Shown piece by piece: positions 16,559 to 26,042 of a stretch of DNA of 64,000 nt. Within the stretch, counting starts at the first letter, position 1. Every line of letters begins with the position of its first letter. Below the pieces are notes generated by a model that worked only from the letters and a program-made list of their open reading frames with translations, searched no databases and had not been told where the DNA came from. The DNA is from Anaerofilum hominis (GTDB lineage Bacteria; Bacillota; Clostridia; Oscillospirales; Ruminococcaceae), in the NCBI RefSeq assembly GCF_014287275.1, contig NZ_JACONZ010000001.1, positions 1,054,001-1,118,000 of the forward strand, in the 5' to 3' direction. The position numbers were made by a program, and so were the translations under genes.

Positions 16559-18007
16559 TTACCCGATCATGATGGCGCCGCCAGCAGCGCCGCCCATCGC
16601 AGGCGCCGCAGCCCCGGGGTCGCCGCTGACCGCCATGCCCTCGCTGATGCCCAGCGGGTCGGTGATCACTAGGTCTCCGGCAGAGAGCCCGCCGGTGATC
16701 TCGACGGCAGTGTCGGAGGTCAGGCCGGTGGTCACCTCACGCCGCACGGCGACGCCGTTTTCCACCACCAGGCAGAACTGGCCGTCCACGTCGGTGTTGA
16801 CCGCGCTCAGGGGCAGGCTGAGCACGTTTTTCGCCTCGCCGGTGAGGATCGACACGTTCGCCTCAAGGCCCAGCTTCAAATTTTCGTCCGGGGCGTCCAG
16901 ATGGATCTTTGCGTGGACGTAAGCGGTGGCGGTGCCGGTGGCGCCCGCGCCTGCAGTCGCCATGGCGTCGATGGAGGAGACCTTGCCGGTATAGGCGCGC
17001 CCCAGTGTGACGACCGTCGCGCTCTGCCCGACCCGCACTTTCTCCAGATCATAGCGGGAGAGCGCGATGTCCACGTCCACATCCTCCAGGCTCTCCACCG
17101 TGCACAGGGCGGTATAGGACCCCGCCATGCCGCCCTGCACCGCGGACAGGCCGGTCACCACGCCGCCGATGGGGGCGTCAAGCCCCGCTTTCGCCGCGTT
17201 CAGATCCTGCCGGGCCGCCTCTACCGAGACTGCCGTGGGCACCTGGGCCAGCTCCAGCTCCCGCCTGCCGCTGTCGGAGAGCACGCCTTTCTGCGCCGCG
17301 TCGTAAGCCGCTTTTGCCGCGCTGAGGGCCTGCTCCTGGTTTGCGAGATCCGCCCGGGCCGCGTCCAGGGCCGCGCCGAGTTCTATCCCCTGCTCGCTTT
17401 TCTTTTCCTCTTCTGTCAGCGCCCCGTACTGGGAAGAAAGGCTGTTCACCGCGGCCGCGACGCGGTCTTTCTGCACGGCCAGATTGTTGAGGTTTGCGGC
17501 CGCGTCGTTGAACTGCGCCTGCGCCTCATCGCTGGCGGCAAGGGCGTCGCCCTTTTGCAGCTGGCCGCTCTCATAAGACGCCGACGCCTGCCGGTAGGCG
17601 CGCTGCAGCGCCGTGGTGTCAAAGCGGAACAGCGGGTCGCCAGCCCGGACGATCTGTCCCTGCTCCACCAGCACCTCGCTCAGCGGCGCGGAGACCGGCG
17701 AGAGCACGGCCACCCTGCTGCCCGAGATCAGCGTGCCGGTGGTGGTCAGGGTCTGGGTGATGTCGCCCGCGGCGACGGTCTGGGTGGGGGCGTAGACAGG
17801 CAGCGGCCCGCGCAGCATCGCCGCGACCCTGCTCACCGCGAACAGCCCTGCCGCGGCCGCGATCACTGAGATCAGGACGATCTTTTTCACATTGCGCTTC
17901 TTTTTGGGGCGCGGCTGCCCGGCGGCCGCCTGCTGCTGTAGCAGTTCTGTCTTTTCCACGGCGGCCGGCACCGCGGCCAGTCCCCCGTCTTTTTTTTCGT
18001 TTGCCAT
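16559..18007 (-). CDS. HlyD/MacA-type efflux adaptor protein
   Basis: A 482-aa membrane-fusion protein. A cytoplasmic head with a K/R-rich stretch precedes a single membrane helix (about residues 42-62). Next is the lipoyl/barrel-sandwich half-motif, a long coiled-coil hairpin (about 125-265, rich in Ala/Gln/Glu), the second half-motif, and beta-barrel domains. The tail ends in a Gly/Ala-rich run with [12 protein letters not shown]. The ATG at 18007 overlaps the ATPase stop (TGATG). It bridges the permease to the cell envelope. Confidence 0.9.
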   Translation of the reverse strand: MANEKKDGGLAAVPAAVEKTELLQQQAAAGQPRPKKKRNVKKIVLISVIAAAAGLFAVSRVAAMLRGPLPVYAPTQTVAAGDITQTLTTTGTLISGSRVAVLSPVSAPLSEVLVEQGQIVRAGDPLFRFDTTALQRAYRQASASYESGQLQKGDALAASDEAQAQFNDAAANLNNLAVQKDRVAAAVNSLSSQYGALTEEEKKSEQGIELGAALDAARADLANQEQALSAAKAAYDAAQKGVLSDSGRRELELAQVPTAVSVEAARQDLNAAKAGLDAPIGGVVTGLSAVQGGMAGSYTALCTVESLEDVDVDIALSRYDLEKVRVGQSATVVTLGRAYTGKVSSIDAMATAGAGATGTATAYVHAKIHLDAPDENLKLGLEANVSILTGEAKNVLSLPLSAVNTDVDGQFCLVVENGVAVRREVTTGLTSDTAVEITGGLSAGDLVITDPLGISEGMAVSGDPGAAAPAMGGAAGGAIMIG

Positions 18008-18711
18008 CAAAAAATCTCCTTTCCCCCGGGCGCCTGCCCGTCGTCGATCCTGCCGTCGGTGATGCGCACAACGCGCCCGGCCTTTTTCGCCAGCCCCTCG
18101 TCGTGGGTGATCAGCACGACCGTGTTGCCCTCTTCCTGCAGCCCGCGGATGATCTCGAACACCCGGGCCCCGGCCCTGGTATCCAGGTTGCCGGTGGGCT
18201 CATCGGCCAGGATCAGCGGCGGCTGGGCTGCAATGGCCCGCGCCACCGCCACCCGCTGCTGCTGGCCGCCGGACATCTGGTTTGGCCGGTGGTCCATCCG
18301 CCCGGCCAGGCCCACCCGCTCCAGGGCGCTGACCGCCAGCTCCCGCCGCCTGCCCGCGGGCAGCCCCCGGTAGATCAGGGGCAGCTCCACATTTTCCAGC
18401 GCGTTGAGGTTTTTGATCAGGTTAAAACTTTGAAAGATGAAACCGATCTCCCGGTTGCGGATCTCGGACAGCTCGTTGTCGCTCAGCTCGCTCACATCCT
18501 GTCCGTTCAGCCGGTAACTGCCCGCCGTGGGCACATCCAGGCAGCCGATCATGTTCATCAGCGTGGATTTGCCGCTGCCCGAATGTCCCACAATGGCCAC
18601 GAACTCCCCCTGGGACACCTGCAGGCTGACGCCGTCCAGGGCACGCACCTCGTTTTCTCCGGGGTTGTAGATCTTGTACAGATCCCGTATTTCAATGATC
18701 GGTGTGGGCAA
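18007..18711 (-). CDS. ABC transporter ATP-binding protein, MacB/LolD type
   Basis: The 234-aa ATPase has Walker [10 protein letters not shown], signature [14 protein letters not shown], Walker [12 protein letters not shown] and an H-loop TH in [10 protein letters not shown]. The [10 protein letters not shown] form is typical of the lipoprotein/peptide exporter class. The TTG at 18711 is preceded by AGGGGGAGGGG; an upstream in-frame ATG at 18801 would run through the promoter and was rejected. First gene of the operon. Confidence 0.92.
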   Translation of the reverse strand: MPTPIIEIRDLYKIYNPGENEVRALDGVSLQVSQGEFVAIVGHSGSGKSTLMNMIGCLDVPTAGSYRLNGQDVSELSDNELSEIRNREIGFIFQSFNLIKNLNALENVELPLIYRGLPAGRRRELAVSALERVGLAGRMDHRPNQMSGGQQQRVAVARAIAAQPPLILADEPTGNLDTRAGARVFEIIRGLQEEGNTVVLITHDEGLAKKAGRVVRITDGRIDDGQAPGGKEIF

Positions 18712-18753
18712 TGCCCCTCCCCCTTTCTGTGTGGGTCTCGCTTTATGTATCAA

Positions 18754-18773
18754 TGTATTAATAACATAATACA
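18754..18773. promoter_or_regulatory. Inverted-repeat operator at the ABC exporter promoter
   Basis: TGTATTA-N6-TAATACA, with a further TAATACAAT half-site following. It overlaps the likely promoter (TTGTAT on the minus strand) about 45 bp before the ATPase TTG, so a repressor probably binds here. The regulator is not identified. Confidence 0.55.
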
Positions 18774-18879
18774 ATAATACAATCGTTTTTTCTTTTGTCA
18801 ACCATTAATACGAGAAGATGAGGAACTTTTTTACAAATTTCTTTTGAGATCTTTGTCAAAAAGATCAAATTCCCCGTTC

Positions 18880-19226
18880 AGGGCAAGCAGCGCCCCCCGG
18901 CCGCGGCCGGAAACCAGCCGGAAGCAGCGGGCGGAAAAAGGCTGGGGACAGCGAGTGGAAACCAGTTGGGAAGCGGCTGGGGGGCCGCGGTCGGAAAGCG
19001 GCTGAGGGCAGCGGGCGAAAAACGGCCGGGGGGCGACGAGCGAAAAACGGCCGGGAACAGCGAGCGGAAAGGGCTGGGGCAGCGAATGGAAAACGGCCGG
19101 GGGCAACAAGCGGAACCCAGTCGAGAAGCAGCGAGCGGAAAGAGTCTGGGGCAGCGAACGGAAAGCGGCCAAGGGGGGGGCAACGAGCGGGAAGCGGCTG
19201 GGGGCCGCGGTCGGAAAGGGCTTCGG
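18880..19226. repeat. Degenerate tandem repeat, about 13 units of about 24 bp
   Basis: Consensus CAGCGAGCGGAAANCGGCTG followed by a G-run, with units of 22-36 bp. Variants include CGACGAGCGAAAAACGGCCG, CAACAAGCGGAACCCAGTCG and CCGCGGTCGGAAAGCGGCTG. It lies in the 841-bp gap between rfbB and the ABC operon. Open frames cross it on both strands but show no SD or recognisable protein, so it is called noncoding. The gap also holds the exporter promoter and the rfb terminator. Confidence 0.7.
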
Positions 19227-19481
19227 AGGTTTGGGGCCGTCCCCTCCCCGCGGCAGCGCGCGCCTGTGGCATCTGCCCGCAGCGCTGTGTCCCCGTCTGC
19301 GTCCCCACCTGCCTCCCGGCCCTGCGGCGGACCGAGAGGGGTACACTGCGGCCAGGGGAGGACCGGGCCCGCGCACGTCCCGTTTTCCCCGCCCCGACAC
19401 AGCAGGCGGGGTCCCGGCCCAGACCCTTTTGGGGGCAACCCAAAGCCTCTTCCCGGGGCACACCTGTCCCCTGCTCTATAC

Positions 19482-19519
19482 AAAAGCGCCCCGGGAGGAA
19501 GATCCCCCGGGACGCTTTT
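19482..19519 (-). terminator. Terminator of the dTDP-rhamnose operon
   Basis: AAAAGCG-CCCCGGG arm and CCCGGG-ACGCTTTT arm. On the minus strand the stem ends GCGCTTTTG, about 35 bp past rfbB. Confidence 0.7.
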
Positions 19520-19552
19520 GCGGGTATGACGGCCGCGCGGCCGCTTTTTTCT

Positions 19553-20608
19553 CTATCTGTTCTGGTACATTTCCCTGTAGTAGTCCATATAGGCGCCGCT
19601 GGTGACGCGCTCCATCCACTCCACATTGGCCAGATACCAGTCGATGGTCTTCTCAATGCCCACTTCAAAGGTGGTCTCCGGCGTCCAGCCCAGCTCGTCC
19701 CGGATCTTCTGCGGGTCGATGCCGTAGCGGCGGTCGTGGCCCTTGCGGTCCTCCACGTACTTGATGAGGGTCTCGTCGATGGCCGGGTCCACCCTGTCGG
19801 CCAGGGCGGAGATGATCTTTTTGACGATGAAGATGTTGGGCCGCTCGTTGTGGCCGCCCACATTGTAGACCTCGCCGTCACGGCCGGCCTGCGCCACCAT
19901 GTCGATGGCCTTGCAGTGGTCCTCCACATACAGCCAGTCGCGCACGTTCATGCCGTCGCCGTACACCGGCAGCGGCTTGCGGGTCTTGGCGTTGTTGATC
20001 ATCAGCGGGATCAGCTTTTCGGGGAACTGATAAGGCCCGTAATTGTTCGAGCAGCGGGTGATGTTCACCGGCAGCCCATAGGTGTCGTGAAAGGCCATCA
20101 CGAACATGTCCGCGCTGGCCTTGCTGGCGGAATAGGGGCTGTGCGGGCAAAGCGGGGTGGACTCGGTGAAATAGCCGGTCTCCCCCAGCGAGCCGTAGAC
20201 CTCGTCGGTGGACACCTGCAGGTATTTCTTTCCGGCCTTGAAGCCCTCGCCCTCGGCCCAGGCGTTTTTGGCGCACTGCAGCATGTTCACGGTGCCGCCC
20301 ACGTTGGTCTCCACAAAGATCTCGGGGTTTTTGATGCTGCGGTCGACATGGCTTTCGGCCGCAAAGTTGATCACCACGTCCACGTCGTACTGCTCAAACA
20401 GCGCGCTGACGGCCTGCCGGTCGCAGATATCCGCCTGCACAAAGATGTGGCGCGGGTCCTTTTCCACCGATTTGAGATTTTCCAGGTTGCCGGCGTAGGT
20501 CAGCTTGTCCAGGTTGACGATGCGGATATCGTCGTATTTTTTCAGCATGTAAAGCACGAAATTGGAGCCGATGAACCCGGCGCCGCCGGTGACGAGATAA
20601 GTTTTCAT
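19553..20608 (-). CDS. rfbB: dTDP-glucose 4,6-dehydratase
   Basis: A 351-aa extended-SDR enzyme converting dTDP-glucose to dTDP-4-keto-6-deoxyglucose. The NAD motif is GGAGFIGSNF (residues 8-17), followed by DKLTYAGNLENL, AAESHVDRSI, the catalytic STDEVYG segment and the YSASKA motif (Tyr-Lys). It overlaps rfbD by ATGA, is last in the operon and is followed by a terminator. GGAGGAAG precedes the start. Confidence 0.96.
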   Translation of the reverse strand: MKTYLVTGGAGFIGSNFVLYMLKKYDDIRIVNLDKLTYAGNLENLKSVEKDPRHIFVQADICDRQAVSALFEQYDVDVVINFAAESHVDRSIKNPEIFVETNVGGTVNMLQCAKNAWAEGEGFKAGKKYLQVSTDEVYGSLGETGYFTESTPLCPHSPYSASKASADMFVMAFHDTYGLPVNITRCSNNYGPYQFPEKLIPLMINNAKTRKPLPVYGDGMNVRDWLYVEDHCKAIDMVAQAGRDGEVYNVGGHNERPNIFIVKKIISALADRVDPAIDETLIKYVEDRKGHDRRYGIDPQKIRDELGWTPETTFEVGIEKTIDWYLANVEWMERVTSGAYMDYYREMYQNR

Positions 20609-21522
20609 TTTGCTTCCTCCGCGTTGGCATTATAGTGTGTAAAAAAGCATTCCAGCGCTGCGCGCCAGTCCCGCATGCCGTCGCCCACCGTGCAGCGCAG
20701 CATGCGGTTGTCCAGCGCCGACCAGGCCGGGCGGCGGGCCGCCTCCGGGTGGGCCGCCGCGTATTCGTCGCTGGTGCAGGGGGTCACCACGGCCGGCGTG
20801 CCGGACAGCCGGATGATCTCGCAGGCAAACTCATACCAGCTGCACACGCCGCTGCCCGTACAGTGGTAAAGGCCGTACTGCTCGGTGACGGCGAGCTTCA
20901 GGATATGATGCCCCAGGTCCACCGCGTTGGTGGGGTTGCCCAGCTGGTCGCTGACCACCGTCAGCGCGCCGGTCTTTCTGCCCACGTTCATCATGGTAAA
21001 GACAAAATTTTTGCCCGTATAGCTGTACAGCCAGGCCGTGCGCAGGATAAAACTGCGCGGGCAGAACTGGCGCACATACGCTTCCCCCAGCAGCTTGGTG
21101 CTGCCGTAGGCGGAGACCGGCGCGGGCAGCGCCGTCTCGTCCAGCGGCACCCCGCCGTTGGGTGCGCCGCTGAACACATAGTCGGTGGAGACGTGCGCCA
21201 GCTTGGCCCCGATCTCCGCCGCGGCCATGGCCAGGTTGCGCGGCCCCAGCGCGTTCACCCGGAACGCCGCGTCGGTCTCCCGCTCGCAGCCGTCCACGTT
21301 GGTAAAAGCCGAGCAGTTGATCACCACGTCCGGCTGCTCGGCGGCGAACACCCGCCGCACCGCCGCAAGATCGGTGATATCCAGCGTGTCGACGTCATAG
21401 CAGGCCACCGCCGCGCCCTGCACCTCGCCGGGCAGCGGGCCCAGCTCGCTTTGCCCTGCCCCCAGCATCCGCTGCAGCTCGGTGCCGAGCTGCCCTTTGG
21501 AACCGCTGATCAGAATTTTCAT
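20605..21522 (-). CDS. rfbD: dTDP-4-dehydrorhamnose reductase
   Basis: A 305-aa short-chain reductase making dTDP-L-rhamnose in the last pathway step. The N-terminal GSKGQLGTEL is the NADPH-binding loop. Further on are AFTNVDGCE, STDYVFSG, and the YGSTKLLGE Tyr-Lys pair. GGAAGG lies eight bases before the ATG at 21522; the open frame back to 21585 has no SD. The next gene upstream, rfbA, ends 486 bp away, an unusually wide gap within such an operon. Confidence 0.95.
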   Translation of the reverse strand: MKILISGSKGQLGTELQRMLGAGQSELGPLPGEVQGAAVACYDVDTLDITDLAAVRRVFAAEQPDVVINCSAFTNVDGCERETDAAFRVNALGPRNLAMAAAEIGAKLAHVSTDYVFSGAPNGGVPLDETALPAPVSAYGSTKLLGEAYVRQFCPRSFILRTAWLYSYTGKNFVFTMMNVGRKTGALTVVSDQLGNPTNAVDLGHHILKLAVTEQYGLYHCTGSGVCSWYEFACEIIRLSGTPAVVTPCTSDEYAAAHPEAARRPAWSALDNRMLRCTVGDGMRDWRAALECFFTHYNANAEEAK

Positions 21523-21840
21523 ATTCAACGTCCTTCCCTGGCCCGGCCGGACCCGCACAAGAAAACATGATCGCAAAAAGGGCAATCAGGCCGCATGGGG
21601 GGTCCGCCCACCCGCGCAGGGGCGAAGCGGCGGCCGCACATGCCCTGCAAGACTGGGCTTCGCAAAAAAGTACAGCGCTCTGCAGACCGCCTTGCCCGCC
21701 CCGGGCCGGATGCCCGCAGCGGCTGCTTGGCATGCGCCGCATACTGCGGCGGCGCAAAACCCGCCTTGTTTGCCCGCCTGCCCCGCCGTGCCCATCTTGG
21801 CCGCTGGGCGTCCCCCACAGGGCAGCCCAAACGGCTTTTT

Positions 21841-21894
21841 CTGCCTTTGCGCCGCAGGGTCCCGCAATTTGGGAAAGCGGCGGCGCAAAGGCAG
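21841..21894. other. Long hairpin in the rfbA-rfbD gap
   Basis: Fifteen-bp perfect arms (21841-21855 and 21880-21894) with a 24-nt loop. It lies in the 486-bp GC-rich stretch (21523-22008) between rfbA and rfbD, where I see no supported gene. Another hairpin GGGCCC-N6-GGGCCC with T-run on the plus strand lies at about 21988-22011. Confidence 0.5.
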
Positions 21895-22008
21895 AGATCA
21901 GAGGGCGCGGTCCTGTGCGGACTGCGCCGCCCGCCCGCACCCGCGCCGCGCCAAAACCTGCGGTCCGGCTCATGTCTCTTCATCCGGGCCCCGCTTTGGG
22001 CCCTGTTT

Positions 22009-22893
22009 TTAATAGAGGATCTTCCCCTCGGCCACCCGCTTCAGATGCTCGCCGTAGGGCGACTTGCCGTACCGCTCGGCCGATCCCAGCAGCTTTTCCC
22101 TGCTGATCCAGCCGTTTTTATAGGCGATCTCCTCCGGCGCGGATATCTTGATGCTCTGCCGTTTTTCGATCATGCGCACAAAGTCGGCCGCCTCCACCAG
22201 GCTGTCCATGGTGCCGGTGTCCAGCCAGGCATAGCCGCGCCCCAGCCGCTGCAGGTCCAGCGTGCCGTCCTGCAGATACAGGTCGTTCAGGCTGGTGATC
22301 TCCAGTTCCCCGCGCGCAGAGGGCCGCACCTGCTTTGCCAGCTCCACCACCCGGCGGTCATAAAAATACAGGCCGGTGATGGCGTAGTTCGATTTGGGAC
22401 AGGCGGGCTTTTCCTCCACCGAGAGGACCTTTCCGTTCTCGTCGAACTCCGCGATGCCGAACCGCTCGGGGTCGTTGACGTAGTAGCCGAAGATGGTGGC
22501 CCGGCCGCTCTCGGCGTTTTTCACCGCCGCGCGCAGCAGGTCGCCGAAGCCGTTGCCGTAAAAGATGTTGTCGCCCAGCACCATGGCGCAGGGCTCGCCG
22601 CCGATAAACTCCTCGCCCAGCAGGAAAGCCTGGGCCAGCCCGTCCGGCGAGGGCTGCACCTTATAGGAGAGGGAGAGGCCGAAATCGCTGCCGTCGCCCA
22701 GCAGGTGCTCAAAGCGGGGGGTATCCTCGGGCGTGGAGATGATGAGGATCTCCCGGATGCCCGCCAGCATCAGTGTGGAGAGCGGGTAGTAAATCATCGG
22801 CTTGTCATAGACCGGCAGCAGCTGCTTGCTGGTCACCATGGTCAGCGGGTACAGGCGGGTGCCCGCCCCGCCGGCAAGTACGATCCCTTTCAT
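22009..22893 (-). CDS. rfbA: Glucose-1-phosphate thymidylyltransferase
   Basis: The 294-aa nucleotidyltransferase makes dTDP-glucose from dTTP and glucose-1-phosphate. The N-terminal signature is [16 protein letters not shown] with [26 protein letters not shown] (about residue 108) and [20 protein letters not shown] are further family landmarks. It starts 22 bp after the glycosyltransferase and belongs to the same transcript. Length matches the family. Confidence 0.96.
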   Translation of the reverse strand: MKGIVLAGGAGTRLYPLTMVTSKQLLPVYDKPMIYYPLSTLMLAGIREILIISTPEDTPRFEHLLGDGSDFGLSLSYKVQPSPDGLAQAFLLGEEFIGGEPCAMVLGDNIFYGNGFGDLLRAAVKNAESGRATIFGYYVNDPERFGIAEFDENGKVLSVEEKPACPKSNYAITGLYFYDRRVVELAKQVRPSARGELEITSLNDLYLQDGTLDLQRLGRGYAWLDTGTMDSLVEAADFVRMIEKRQSIKISAPEEIAYKNGWISREKLLGSAERYGKSPYGEHLKRVAEGKILY

Positions 22894-22914
22894 GCAAAGC
22901 GCTCCTTTACTTGT

Positions 22915-23730
22915 TTATCCTTTTTCTTTCGGGGGCGGCTCCCGCAGGGAAAAGCCCCAGCGGAACCCCCATTTTTTGAAATAGATCCCCATCGACCTGA
23001 GCTGCTGAAAAAAGCTGGAAAGGTGCCGCGAGGGGCTGCGGTGCCAGGCGTGGACGACCTGCGTCCCCGGCCAGTACACCACCCGGCCCAGCCGCAGCGC
23101 CTCCTGCGTGAGGTCCGCGTCCTCCACATACATGAAATAGCGGCGGTCAAAACCGCCCAGCTTTTGAAACGCCTCGGTGCGGATGACGAAAAAGCAGCCG
23201 GAACAGAACTGCACGTCTTTTTCAGTGGAGAGATCCTCATCCAGCATCAGGTAGTGGTCCTCATATTTTTTGAGAAAGCGCAGCGGCAGCTGCCGACCCA
23301 GCAGCGCCATCAGGGTGGGACGGCGCTTGGCCACGTGCTGTTCCCGTCCGTCGGGGAAGCGCAGCCGCGGCGTGGCCATCACCACGTCCGGGTGCTTGTC
23401 CAGATAGCCGCACAGCGCGCTGACGGCGTCCTCTTTCAGCACGACGTCCGGGTTGACCACCACATGATACACGCTGTCCAGCCGCTCCAGCACCGCATTG
23501 TGGCCACCGCCGAAGCCCTTGTTTTCCGCCAGCTCGATCACCTCGACGCCCTGCGCGCCCGCAAACCGCTGCGCCAGTTTTTCCCCCGTGCCGTCGGGGG
23601 AGGCGTTGTCCACCAGATAAAGGGTCAGATCGACCCCGCGGGTGCAGCGCAGCAGGGACTCGGCCCCCTGCGCCGCCTCTTCAAAACCGCCGTAGGTGAC
23701 GATACAGGCGGTGACTTTCTGTTTTTGCAT
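22915..23730 (-). CDS. GT2-family glycosyltransferase (rhamnosyltransferase-like)
   Basis: The 271-aa GT-A fold enzyme has TACIVTYGG at the N-terminus, LVDNASPDGTGE, NKGFGGGHNAVL, and the metal-binding NPDV (about residue 90). Acceptor-side segments include MYVEDADLTQEALRLG and a VVHAWHRSPSRH end motif. This layout matches WbbL/RfbF-type rhamnosyltransferases, which fits its position leading a dTDP-rhamnose operon. GGAGACAA precedes the ATG at 23730. Substrate and polymer are unknown. A promoter with 17-bp spacing is about 80 bp upstream. Confidence 0.85.
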   Translation of the reverse strand: MQKQKVTACIVTYGGFEEAAQGAESLLRCTRGVDLTLYLVDNASPDGTGEKLAQRFAGAQGVEVIELAENKGFGGGHNAVLERLDSVYHVVVNPDVVLKEDAVSALCGYLDKHPDVVMATPRLRFPDGREQHVAKRRPTLMALLGRQLPLRFLKKYEDHYLMLDEDLSTEKDVQFCSGCFFVIRTEAFQKLGGFDRRYFMYVEDADLTQEALRLGRVVYWPGTQVVHAWHRSPSRHLSSFFQQLRSMGIYFKKWGFRWGFSLREPPPKEKG

Positions 23731-23806
23731 TTGTCTCCATCCGCGCGGGAGAGCGCCCGCGCCCAGTTCGCTTTGACCCGCCCCGCGGCGGATCTTTATC
23801 CTGATT

Positions 23807-23835
23807 ATTATACCATCCGGCCAGCGGCTAATCAA
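23807..23835 (-). promoter_or_regulatory. Promoter of the GT2-rfbA-rfbD-rfbB operon
   Basis: Minus strand TTGATT, 17-bp spacer, TATAAT. The remainder of 23731-24160 is GC-rich with no supported gene. Confidence 0.75.
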
Positions 23836-24160
23836 CGTTTTTTGCCAAAAGGCGGGGAAACGGGCCGCAGCAGCGGTGACCGCGCCCCTTTCCCAAAAGC
23901 GGCCGGACGCAGCTTTCACCGCGTTTGCTTGTCTTTTTGCCGCCGGCGTATTATCATAAGCTCAAACACCGGCCGCCGGACGCCTTTGCACCCGGCCGGG
24001 AAAGCCGTCTGACAGCGGCGCTGCGGGGCAAAAAACGCCCTGGGACCGGCCGCTGCGGGGCACAAAGCGGCGCGGGCGGCAGCCGCGGCCCCGGCCGCTT
24101 TCACCGGCTGCGAAAGGCACGTCCGGCAACCGGCCTTGAAAACAAAGGGAGGAAAACACG

Positions 24161-24802
24161 ATGAACGAAGCCCTGAATGCCGTGACCCGGCAGCGGATGG
24201 AGCGCACCGCCGAGGCGCTGCGCCGCAACAACATGGAAGCCTACCTCGCCGATGACCGCGCCGGAGCGGCGGCCCTGGTGAAAAGCCTGCTGCAGGAGGG
24301 GGACACCGTTTCGGTGGGCGGCAGCGTTTCGCTGGACGAATGCGGCATTCTGGAGCTGCTGCGCGGCGGCGGGTACCGTTTTCTCGACCGCTATGCCCCG
24401 GGGCTGACCCGGGAGCAGCAGGAAGAGCTGTTCCGGCAGAGTTTTTTTGCCGACGCCTATCTGTGCAGCAGCAACGCGGTGACCGAAAACGGCGAGCTGT
24501 ACAACGTGGACGGCAACTCCAACCGGGTGGCCGCCATGACCTTCGGCCCCAAAAGCGTCATCCTGGTGGTGGGCGCCAACAAGATCGTGCGCGATTTGGA
24601 GGAGGCCGGGCGCAGGGTCAGGGAGATCGCCGCGCCCGCCAACTGCAAGCGGCTGGGCTGTGCCACCCCCTGCGCCGCCACCGGCCAATGCGCCGACTGC
24701 AAGGGCGACGGGCGCATCTGCTGCACCACGGTCATCCATCAAAAGCAGCGGGTCAAAGGGCGCATCAAGGTCATCCTGGTGGCTGAGCCTCTGGGTTACT
24801 GA
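24161..24802 (+). CDS. LUD-domain protein (lactate-utilisation YkgG/LutC-like)
   Basis: A 213-aa single-domain LUD protein. Family segments include GGSVSLDECGILELL, DAYLCSSNAVTENGELYNVDG and NRVAAMTFGPKSVILVVGANKIV. The C-terminus carries a cysteine-rich stretch (CKRLGCATPCAATGQCADC, about residues 165-183) that could hold a metal. AAAGGGAGG sets the start at 24161. Stand-alone LUD proteins of clostridia are not clearly tied to lactate oxidation, and no lutA/lutB genes are present here. Confidence 0.8.
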   Translation: MNEALNAVTRQRMERTAEALRRNNMEAYLADDRAGAAALVKSLLQEGDTVSVGGSVSLDECGILELLRGGGYRFLDRYAPGLTREQQEELFRQSFFADAYLCSSNAVTENGELYNVDGNSNRVAAMTFGPKSVILVVGANKIVRDLEEAGRRVREIAAPANCKRLGCATPCAATGQCADCKGDGRICCTTVIHQKQRVKGRIKVILVAEPLGY

Positions 24803-24814
24803 TGGCCGGGCTTC

Positions 24815-25010
24815 CCGGCTGCCCGCAGGGGGACCTCCGGGCTATTGGCGGCGGGACCTCCGGGCTGCTGACTGTTGACCGCGGGCCTCCCGGTTACGGG
24901 CGGCCGGGGCCGCCGGCTATTGGCCGCGGAGCCTCCGGGCCGCTGACTGCGAAACCGTCCGGCTGCCGGCGGCGGGCTCTCCGGGCCGCTGACCGCGCCG
25001 CCCGGGCAAG
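24815..25010. repeat. Degenerate GC-rich repeat downstream of the LUD gene
   Basis: Motifs of the form GGACCTCCGGGC(T/C)GCTGAC and GCGG-GCCTCCCGG recur roughly every 25-45 bp through the stretch. Noncoding by appearance. The wider gap 24803-25307 otherwise holds only the hairpin at 25061 and unassigned GC-rich DNA. Confidence 0.45.
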
Positions 25011-25060
25011 GGCCGCCCGGCTGTGCGCAGCCGCAAGGCCGCATCATATCCCCAAAGAAA

Positions 25061-25098
25061 AAAGGAACGGGCCGCCGTGGGGCGGCCCGTTCCTTTTT
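25061..25098. terminator. Strong bidirectional terminator
   Basis: AAAGGAACGGGCCGCC (25061-25076), 4-nt loop, GGCGGCCCGTTCCTTT (25081-25096) and more T. It lies between the converging LUD and methyltransferase genes. Confidence 0.85.
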
Positions 25099-25307
25099 GT
25101 TGTCCGGCGCCCGCGCAAAGGGCCGACGGCGCAGCCGGGCCCCAGGGCGCAGGGCGGCCGCTGTTTCTGCCCGCGCGGGGCGCGGTCAGGCTGTCTGCGG
25201 TGCCGTTTTTTCTCTTATCCGCAGCCGCTGCATCTGCCCTGAACGGGGCGCGGGCGGGGCCATGCTCCAGGGCACCGACCCATGCCGGGGCACTGACCGC
25301 GGGCGGC

Positions 25308-26042
25308 TTACTTTTTGACCGCTGAAACGATGAGCATCATCGGCCGCCGCAGCTCGTCCCGCATGCCGGGCACTGTGTCCAGCAGCCGCTGGGGCGGCTG
25401 GGGCTCCACAACGCTTTTCAGCTCAAACCCGCCTGCCAGCAGGCCGTTCAGGTAGGTGGTCAGCGTCCTGTGGTATTTGACCACCTCTTCGCCCAGAAAA
25501 TGGGCCGTCCGCCGCCCTTCATAATAATAGTTGTCCACGGGGAAGCAGACGATCTTCCCCTCCGCGTCGTACAGCCAGTCCTGAGGGCCGCAGGCGGTAA
25601 ACACCGGATGCTCGGCCGAGAACACAAAGCTGCCGCCCGGCTTTAAAAAGCGGTTCACTTTCTGCACAACGGCCTCAAAGGATCCCACATAGTGCAGCGC
25701 CAGCGAGCTGAGCACCACATCAAAGCTCCCGTCGGGGAACTCCACGTCCTCCATGGCCGCCCGCAGGTACCGCACCCTGGGGCTGTCCGTCCTGGCGCGG
25801 GCTTCCTCCAGCATGCGCTGCGAGAGATCGACCCCCACCACCGAGGCCGCGCCCCGCTGCGCCGCATAGACGCAGTGCCAGCCGTAGCCGCAGCCCAGGT
25901 CCAGCACCCGTTTGCCGGTAAAATCCGGCAGCAGCTGCCGCAGGGTGTCCCACTCGCCCGCCGCGGCAAGCCCCTCTTTTGAGCGGGGCATCTCGCTGTA
26001 TTTTTCAAAAAAGACTTCGTCGTCGTATCTGTTTTCTTTCAT
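25308..26042 (-). CDS. Class I SAM-dependent methyltransferase
   Basis: A 244-aa protein with the Rossmann-type methyltransferase motifs: VLDLGCGYGWHC (motif I, about residue 46), VVGVDLSQRML (motif II), FDVVLSSLALHYV (motif IV) and FLKPGGSFVFSAEHPVF (motif V/VI). Such proteins, resembling UbiE/YcgJ types, usually act on small molecules; the acceptor is unknown. GGGAGAA precedes the ATG at 26042. Monocistronic, just downstream of the candidate 6S RNA terminator. Confidence 0.85.
   Translation of the reverse strand: MKENRYDDEVFFEKYSEMPRSKEGLAAAGEWDTLRQLLPDFTGKRVLDLGCGYGWHCVYAAQRGAASVVGVDLSQRMLEEARARTDSPRVRYLRAAMEDVEFPDGSFDVVLSSLALHYVGSFEAVVQKVNRFLKPGGSFVFSAEHPVFTACGPQDWLYDAEGKIVCFPVDNYYYEGRRTAHFLGEEVVKYHRTLTTYLNGLLAGGFELKSVVEPQPPQRLLDTVPGMRDELRRPMMLIVSAVKK

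Noticed and set aside
18865..19929. Open frames across the tandem-repeat region
   Set aside because: The frames are generated by the repeat itself; no SD and no match to a known protein.
21595..24012. An 805-aa plus-strand frame across rfbA and the glycosyltransferase
   Set aside because: Antisense to two recognised genes of a conserved operon.
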